NCBI RefSeq assembly: GCF_000004825.1
Contig: NW_008805085.1
Location: 248,001 to 312,000, forward strand
Reading direction: 5' to 3'
Length of the DNA: 64,000 bases
Source of the DNA: Heterostelium album PN500
Taxonomy: Eukaryota; Evosea; Eumycetozoa; Acytosteliales; Acytosteliaceae
Shown here: one piece after another, positions 58,317 to 64,000 of the stretch
How positions within the stretch are numbered: the stretch's first letter is position 1
How the letters are laid out: each line of letters begins with the position of its first letter
The notes under the pieces: model-generated
What the model saw: only the letters and a program-made list of their open reading frames with translations
Told to the model about the DNA's origin: nothing
Database searches by the model: none
Made by a program: the position numbers and the translations under genes

Positions 58317-60400
58317 ATGGTTTTATTAAATATAAATAGTAATAAAAATAATAATAATAATGTTGTATTGAACCTTGTAGATCTACCTTTTATCATTTTA
58401 AAAGAAATATTATCATTTAGATATGAATATACTATTATAGACTATATTTGTTTTAGTTTATCTTGTAGAAAGTTGTTTTATGAAAGAGATAGATATCTTT
58501 TATTTAACCCAGATCACCTGGTGATTAGAGATATCGATGCACTACCTAAATTCACATTAAACTCGTACAGATCCATCTTTCAGAAATCAATGAACAACCG
58601 TCAATCAACTAAAATGTTCATCAGTATGAGACGTTTTAAGAGTGACTTTGATGGTTATGACTATGACTATTATGAATATTTAGATGGTAGTGGTATGTAT
58701 ATTTATGAATGATAAACATTATTTCTATGATTAATAATATTAAACTTTTATTATAAACCATTAGATAATGACAACAATATAAAGATAGATCCAACTGTAA
58801 CAACTTTAAAATTTGATAGAGATGTAAAATTTGATTTACAATCTCTTATTGATTTGCCAACTTCAAATGTTAAAACACTGGATATCTGTGATAATCACAC
58901 AATCATTACGTGTGGATCGCTACCACACAGCTTGGAGTCACTTTTTCTAAATGATGTCATCGAGCAGAACTTCTTGAGAGTTGGAATTCTACCAAACACT
59001 CTGAGACATGTTGTCTTGCAGATCAAACAACCGTTGCCGCTCGGTGTTTTACCCGAGGGATTGCTCTCGGTGTACTACGACAATTACTCTGATAATGTAC
59101 CGCCACTCGAAGGTATCTTCCCAGAGTCTGTCACCAGTCTTGAGTTTTGGAGTAATTGCAGCCGACTCTCTGATTTCAAACTCAGCAAATTCCCATCGTC
59201 CTTAAAGACACTGATACTGCGATCGTACTCGTGCGACTTTCACGAGTTGCCACAGTCATTGACCAGCCTTCAGATGACTGGCGACTTCAAATTTTCAGAT
59301 CAGCAGCCAACTCTTAGCCATCTGTACAATCTCACTTCGCTTAAGGAGTTTCCAATCGAGTATATCGCATTGGTTCCACCATCGGTGACAACACTCTCGT
59401 TGTCTTCCACCGGCAAACAAGACCAGATCACCCTGTTCCAAGGAATGATTCCACCAACTGTTGAGTACTTGAAATTCTACACCATGTCCACGTTGAAGTT
59501 TGAACCGGATTGCATACCACCCAGTGTTAAAACACTAGATTTTGGATTCGCTTTCCACAATATTCAGTCGGGCAACGTTCCAAACACTGTCAAAGTGTTG
59601 CATCTTGGCTTTCATTTCAATCAGATTATAGAACCAAATGTGATTCCAGAGGGTGTTGAACATCTTGTTACAGGTGATGCTTTCTCTCAGACATTGACCG
59701 CAGACTGTCTACCAAAGTCACTACAAACACTGGTATTGGGTAACTACAAGACCCGATTGCAGCCTAGAGTGCTTCCTTCTTCTCTAAAGACGCTTCGCAT
59801 ATTGGAATATCCATTCAGCTTTGAATCAGGTGTTCTACCTTTTGGTTTGAAAAAGCTGAAAATCCACTCCTACTATCAGGATTACGAACATGATTTTACA
59901 ACCGATACTATTCCAGCATCTCTAGAGAAACTGAAAATCAAGCGTTACTCTGGAAAGTTTACAAACGATTGTATAGCACCATCACCATCTGAACAGCTCC
60001 CTGCCAACCTCAAACTATATTTGAATCACACCTACCTTAGAGAAAAGAATTCTTTGAAAAACATACCAAATTCAATTCACTCTATCTATCTAAAGTATGG
60101 AAGAATCAATGAGAGTACAATCTGCTTTAGAAGGTATAGAAACAATGACAACTTATTTATAGTGAATTCTATGCTTCAAGGTGGGTTTATTTATTTATAA
60201 TTCAAATACTCACATGTTGAGATTTCAATAAAAAATAATGTTTTGTTTGTTGTTATACATGTACATGTATATTTATAAATTTTAATTTTATATTTGTAGA
60301 GGAAGAGTCGATTTATTGACAACATTAGGTAAGGTTTTAATTCACAACTATTATACAATACAGCACAGTAACATTGATTTCAGGAGCAGTAAAGTGGTAA
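58317..60400 (+). CDS. FNIP-repeat protein with F-box-like N-terminus, second member
   Basis: Proposed exons 58317-58692, 58765-60180, 60302-60328 and 60384-60400 give 611 residues. The N-terminus (LVDLPFIILKEILSF, then ICFSLSCRKLFYERDRYLLF) is F-box-like. From about residue 165 to 560 follow many 22-residue FNIP-type repeats (LPHSLESLFLN, LPNTLRHVVLQ, LPEGLLSVYYD, PPSVKTLDFGF, PNTVKVLHLGF, LPKSLQTLVLG, LPSSLKTLRIL). The 3' end is the uncertain part. Splicing as proposed gives QGRVDLLTTLGAVKW using good sites (GTAAGG at 60329, TTTCAG at 60378-60383). Without the last introns the frame would end at 60200. A role as a ubiquitin-ligase substrate receptor is inference. It lies next to H3 copy B. 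Confidence 0.83.
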
Positions 60401-60717
60401 CAGAGTAGTTCTTATAGGAAAGTTGAATTTAATGCAAAATGTTTCCTTTCGAAATGGTTTAAATCAAAGAATTTCTCGATTTTTAGTTAGATTTTGATAA
60501 AGAACTGTTTTTTTTTTTTTTTTTTTTTTTTTAAGAAGTAAAAATTTATTTATTAAGTAATATATTGGGATGGTGTAAACCATCGAACTCTTACATTTGA
60601 AAAAGATGGTCCTAAAACAGGTTACAAAGTGCTGACAGAACCTTTAGTTTGCTCCATTTTTTTCAAATTTTCTTTCAAACCGCATGCGGATACATGATTT
60701 ATTAAAGGTTTTGGATT
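60401..60717. other. spacer with T25 tract
   Basis: 317 bases between the FNIP gene and tRNA-Ser, with a T25 homopolymer at 60508-60532. No gene seen. On the tRNA strand the first T runs after the tRNA are short, so the Pol III stop is not obvious. Confidence 0.5.
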
Positions 60718-60800
60718 CGACATCTGCAGGATTCGAACCTGCGCCCCCGAAGGGATTTCCTTAGCAGGGAAACGCCTTAAAACCACTCGGCCAAGATGTC
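60718..60800 (-). tRNA. tRNA-Ser (anticodon GCU)
   Basis: Read on the minus strand, the acceptor stem GACATCT pairs with AGATGTC and G is the discriminator base, as expected for serine. The D arm contains the A box (TGGCCGAGTGG). The anticodon stem TTTCC/GGAAA encloses CTGCTAA, giving anticodon GCU, which reads AGC/AGU. A long variable arm (CCCTTCGGGGG) marks a class II tRNA. The T arm GCAGG-TTCGAAT-CCTGC includes the B box. No intron. All stems pair without mismatch, so it looks functional. Confidence 0.97.
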
Positions 60801-61108
60801 TTTTTGAAACTTGAAAAGATTTTATTAAAGTCATTCGGATTTTTTGTTAAATTTTTTTAAAAGATGATATTATTGGATATTTTGACAAAAGTGGTGTTGG
60901 TTATGATTTATTTCACATTTAATATTTAAATTTTAATCTACTACCTTTTCAATTTCTCCAATGTTTCGTTCGCTTAAATCTATTAACAAATTAAAAAAAA
61001 ATTAAAAATATAAAAACTTTTTTCATAAACGCGAACCCTTTTTTGTTTTTCATATTACCAATTCACATTTGTATCACTAGATTGATTAGGTAGATAGATA
61101 GTAGAATA
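60801..61108. promoter_or_regulatory. region between tRNA-Ser and the zuotin gene
   Basis: 308 bases between divergent transcription units, A+T-rich, with a T-rich run near 61018. It serves as upstream region of both the tRNA and the zuotin gene. No specific element is recognised. Confidence 0.45.
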
Positions 61109-63034
61109 ATGGATTTAGTTGTATCAGTTGGATCACCTTCTACTGAATATTGGAAGGAAGGAGATCAAGTTCGAGAGTTCTACTATAGCAGTCTAGGTGG
61201 TTGGCCATGTATCAGATCGGTAGATCCAGTCGGTAAGGGTTTCGAATTCGTATGGAAGAAACTGCAGCGTAAGGAACACGATACCGGTGTCTATGAAGAT
61301 ATCAACCAAGCCGACGACGATGAAGACGAAGAGGACAACGTCTCAGATGAGCACTTCAATGCGCTGAAGGAAAAGTACAAGAACAAATCAAAAGACTGGC
61401 TCAAGGACATTGATCACTACGAAATCATGGGTCTTGGTCATCTGCGCTGGCGTGCCACCGAGAACGACATCAAGGTTGCCTACAAAAAGATGATTTTAAT
61501 TTGTCATCCCGATAAGAACGAAGGTGGAAGTGACGAAGCTTTCAAGACTCTCCAAAAGGCCTACGATGTCTTGGGTGATCCAAAGAAGAGAAGAACCTAC
61601 GACTCAAAGGAACCGTTCGACGACACATTGCCATCATCGTACGAGGCGGACCGTGGTGATTTCTTCAAGGTGTTCGAACCAGTGTTTGAGATGAACTCGC
61701 GTTGGTCTAGCATCCAGCCAGCTCCAAAGATTGGAAACATGGAGACACCATACGAGAAGGTCTTGAAGTTCTACGACTTTTGGTGGGGTTTCAAGTCGTG
61801 GCGTGACTTTTCGTTTGACGATGACTACGATTTGGAGCAAGCAGAGTCACGTGATGAGAAGCGTTGGATGGAGAAACAAAACGAAAAGAAGCGTTCCAAG
61901 TTGAGAAAGGACGAGTCTTCGCGTATCTTGGAGCTTGCCAACATGGCCTACAAGAGAGATCCACGTATTCTAAAGAAACAACGTGACGAAGAGCAAGCCA
62001 GACAACAAGCCAAGCAAGCCAAGATCGACGCCAAGCTCAAGGCACAAGAGGAGAAAGAGAGAGCGGAACTCGAAGAGAAACAACGTCGTGAAGCAGAGGA
62101 GAAGCGTTTGAAGGAAGAGGAACTCGAAAAGAAGAACAAAAAGAAAGAGGAAACAAAGATTATCAACCGTGCCAAGAATGGATTCCGTAAGCTTTGCTAC
62201 GGTCCACCAGAACCACTCTACATGCCATCGCCACCAACCATCGAGGAAGTCGAGTTCATCTGCGGTGAACTCTCACATTTGGAATTGGTTGAATACACTC
62301 AAGAGTTGAGTGCAATGGCCGCTGAAACCGAGAAGAAGAGGCAATCGTTCAAATCGAAATTCGAAGCTCTCCAAAGCGACAAGAAAGAACGTGAGAGAAT
62401 CGCCAACGACAGCAAGAAAGCCAAACAAGAGGAGATTCAAAACGATAGGCTGTGGACTGACGATGAGTTGTCACAGTTGGCCAAAGCCATTCAAAAGTTC
62501 CCAGCCGGTTGCCAAAACAGATGGGAGAGTATCGCCACTATGGTTCCAACACGTTCTCTCAAGGAGGTCATCAACAAAGCAAAGGAGGCGCAACCCACCA
62601 AGGCATTTGCCAAGCCAGCCGTTCAAACTACATCGGCCTACGAGAAGTTCAAATCAAAGGTTGGTGAGAAACCAATTGCTTCGGATCTAACTTCGAGACA
62701 AGAGATCGATCCAACTGCGCCAGCTGCCGTTGCACTCAAGGTTGCCAAAGAAGCTGCACCATCAAAGGAATCATCTACAACAACAACAACATCAACAACA
62801 GCAACATCAACACCAGCTGCACCATCAAAGGAATCATCCACACCCAAAGAAGATAAGAAGAAGGAAGAGCAATGGAGTGTCGATGAGCAAAAACTACTTG
62901 AAGAAGGTTTACAAAAGTTTGACAAATCACTTGGTGATCGTTGGGATCAGATCGCAAAGAATGTTGGAACTAAATCAAAGAAAGAGTGTGTTGCTCGTTA
63001 CAAATATTTAGTTGCTCTCTACAAATCAAAATAA
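61109..63034 (+). CDS. zuotin / DNAJC2 (MPP11) ribosome-associated J-protein
   Basis: A single exon of 641 residues. After an N-terminal segment (about 1-95) comes the J domain at about 110-185, with the family-specific start DHYEIMGLGHLRWRATENDI and the HPD motif in ICHPDKNEGG. The zuotin homology domain follows (DFFKVFEPVFEMNSRW, FYDFWWGFKSWRDF), then a long charged helix (about 280-350, Lys/Glu/Arg-rich) that in yeast contacts the ribosome. Two C-terminal SANT/Myb-like domains, at about 450-500 (WTDDELSQLAKAIQKFP) and 590-640 (WSVDEQKLLEEGLQKFD), occur in the animal and plant form and not in yeast Zuo1. It pairs with an Hsp70 (Ssz1/HSPA14 type) to assist nascent chains. The SANT domains also suggest the chromatin role described for ZRF1. 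Confidence 0.96.
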   Translation: MDLVVSVGSPSTEYWKEGDQVREFYYSSLGGWPCIRSVDPVGKGFEFVWKKLQRKEHDTGVYEDINQADDDEDEEDNVSDEHFNALKEKYKNKSKDWLKDIDHYEIMGLGHLRWRATENDIKVAYKKMILICHPDKNEGGSDEAFKTLQKAYDVLGDPKKRRTYDSKEPFDDTLPSSYEADRGDFFKVFEPVFEMNSRWSSIQPAPKIGNMETPYEKVLKFYDFWWGFKSWRDFSFDDDYDLEQAESRDEKRWMEKQNEKKRSKLRKDESSRILELANMAYKRDPRILKKQRDEEQARQQAKQAKIDAKLKAQEEKERAELEEKQRREAEEKRLKEEELEKKNKKKEETKIINRAKNGFRKLCYGPPEPLYMPSPPTIEEVEFICGELSHLELVEYTQELSAMAAETEKKRQSFKSKFEALQSDKKERERIANDSKKAKQEEIQNDRLWTDDELSQLAKAIQKFPAGCQNRWESIATMVPTRSLKEVINKAKEAQPTKAFAKPAVQTTSAYEKFKSKVGEKPIASDLTSRQEIDPTAPAAVALKVAKEAAPSKESSTTTTTSTTATSTPAAPSKESSTPKEDKKKEEQWSVDEQKLLEEGLQKFDKSLGDRWDQIAKNVGTKSKKECVARYKYLVALYKSK

Positions 63035-63419
63035 AAATAAAACTAATTCATATCGTTCAATGTGAGTCTCATTTAAATTTTTATTTTTCACTGCAAGCAA
63101 AAAAATGCTTATTACTTTTTTTGTTAAAGGTGGGAGCATTGTTGCGGGCTGCCTGATTGGTCAGCCCGCTCAAAAAAAAAATAAAATAAAAAACATTGCT
63201 TTGCTTTGCAAGAAAAAAAAAATTAATCAATCAAATCAAACAAATTTACGCTTTTTTTATTTTAAATTATCTATATATCTTTTGTTATTATGTATTAGTA
63301 AAATTTTGAAAGTCCAATCTAAATAGTAATTAAATATCTTAACACACATAAAGTTTATTATTATCTAGATAACGATAAACAAATATTTATTACATTTTTT
63401 TCAAAGAAAACAAAAAGAG
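63035..63419. other. intergenic with a GC-rich hairpin
   Basis: A+T-rich spacer except for a strong stem: GCGGGCTG (63144-63151) pairs with CAGCCCGC (63162-63169) around a 10-base loop whose CC/GG ends can extend the stem. A second pair, AATGCT (about 63105-63110) with AGCATT (63135-63140), lies just upstream. An A9-10 run follows the hairpin. Confidence 0.6.
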
Positions 63420-64000
63420 ATGCATGAAGATAAAAATGTTCTGATATCCAATATATTTGTATTGGTATGCTATATATTATCGTTTATAGGTTGTCTGACA
63501 GTGATAGTACATTACTGTTGGATACCAGTACTACGGAAAAGTGTATCAAATATTATATTATGGCCGACTCTTTGTATACTTGTTTCAATTTTAACGACTT
63601 TTCCAACTTTTATTTCACCATCTTTATCTTTGTATATATTAAGTAAGTAGAGTAGTATAAAATAAAATATCTATTATCCACAATTGTCATAAACTTATCA
63701 TACTAACAATCGTTTATAATCCTATAGGAAACACACCACTATGCTTTACACAAGCAGCAATCGTACAATTTACAATTTTAGCTAATTTCTTTTGGACATT
63801 AGCAATTTCTATAAAGTATGTTATGTTAATCACAATTGATTGATTGATTGATGGATGAAACTATGATAACTAACTACTAATGTTATTGTTTTTAGCTTAT
63901 TATTTTTATGTTTTTCACCATCAAAAGATTTAAAAAAGAATAATATATTATATCATATTGGATGTTGGGGCATCTCCATTCTGATAGTTATTTTGACTCG
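63420..64000 (+). CDS. cAMP-receptor-like GPCR (5' part)
   Basis: Exons 63420-63642, 63728-63815 and 63896 to beyond the window end; about 138 residues are visible. Four hydrophobic helices can be seen: ISNIFVLVCYILSFIGCLTV (TM1), NIILWPTLCILVSILTTF (TM2), FTQAAIVQFTILANFFWTLA (TM3, preceded by the Cys of the first extracellular loop in TPLCFTQ) and IGCWGISILIVILT (TM4). The W in TM4 and the FFWTLAISI arrangement resemble Dictyostelium cAR/Crl receptors (class E). A frizzled/smoothened-like receptor is an alternative, though the extracellular cysteine-rich domain it would need is absent before TM1. These receptors sense extracellular ligands such as cAMP. The ligand cannot be told from this part. 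Splice sites are canonical and frame is kept. Confidence 0.72.

Noticed and set aside
1-64000. LTR or other retroelements, DNA transposons, CRISPR arrays
   Set aside because: No reverse transcriptase, integrase, transposase or capsid-like frame, no long terminal repeats and no regularly spaced repeats were seen. The only long repeat is the H3-bearing inverted pair, which carries host DNA only.

Overview
The window comes from a dictyostelid social amoeba (Dictyostelia, Amoebozoa). The evidence is the strongly A+T-rich DNA, the short A+T-rich introns with GTATGT/GTAAGT donors, long poly-Q/poly-N stretches in proteins, and gene families typical of the group: FNIP-repeat proteins with an F-box-like start, hybrid histidine kinases, a cAMP-receptor-like GPCR and costars. 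The moderate G+C of the exons, with many C-ending codons, looks more like the Heterostelium/Polysphondylium/Cavenderia genomes than D. discoideum. That species-level guess is inference. No virus-like element, LTR element or CRISPR array was recognised.

Layout. 0-9 kb: the 3' part of a Fun30/SMARCAD1-type SNF2 remodeller, a small two-helix membrane protein, a pseudouridine-5'-phosphate glycosidase/pseudouridine-kinase fusion, a HAP40 (huntingtin-associated protein 40) homologue, AP-1 sigma, and an FMO-like flavoprotein. 10-16.5 kb: a classical tyrosine phosphatase with an apparent 3.2 kb first intron, and an N-rich protein of unknown function. 16.5-29 kb: mitochondrial Twinkle primase-helicase, two tandem paralogues of an unrecognised family, a CX9C (CHCH-like) protein, CLPTM1 and a DEG/HtrA protease. 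29-45 kb: heat-shock factor, a divergent histone H3 variant, an AMPK-gamma-like CBS protein, the V-ATPase c and c'' proteolipids in divergent orientation, and Pex1. 45-64 kb: an FNIP gene, a 4.6 kb gene-poor stretch with several palindromes, a hybrid histidine kinase, costars, a second (broken) copy of the H3 variant, another FNIP gene, tRNA-Ser(GCU), zuotin/DNAJC2, and the 5' part of a GPCR.

The most striking structure is a pair of about 1.7 kb inverted repeats 21.6 kb apart (33190-34872 and 56466-58152). Each contains the same H3 variant gene and its upstream region. The two copies carry different lesions at the same intron: copy A lost a base in the splice donor, while copy B lost the splice-acceptor AG and also has a one-base insertion in the coding sequence. 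Two further oddities in host genes are an apparent one-base frameshift at a T6 run in the histidine kinase and a one-codon first exon in AP-1 sigma. Gene models were built by hand from reading frame, splice signals and remembered family sequences. Nothing was aligned or searched.
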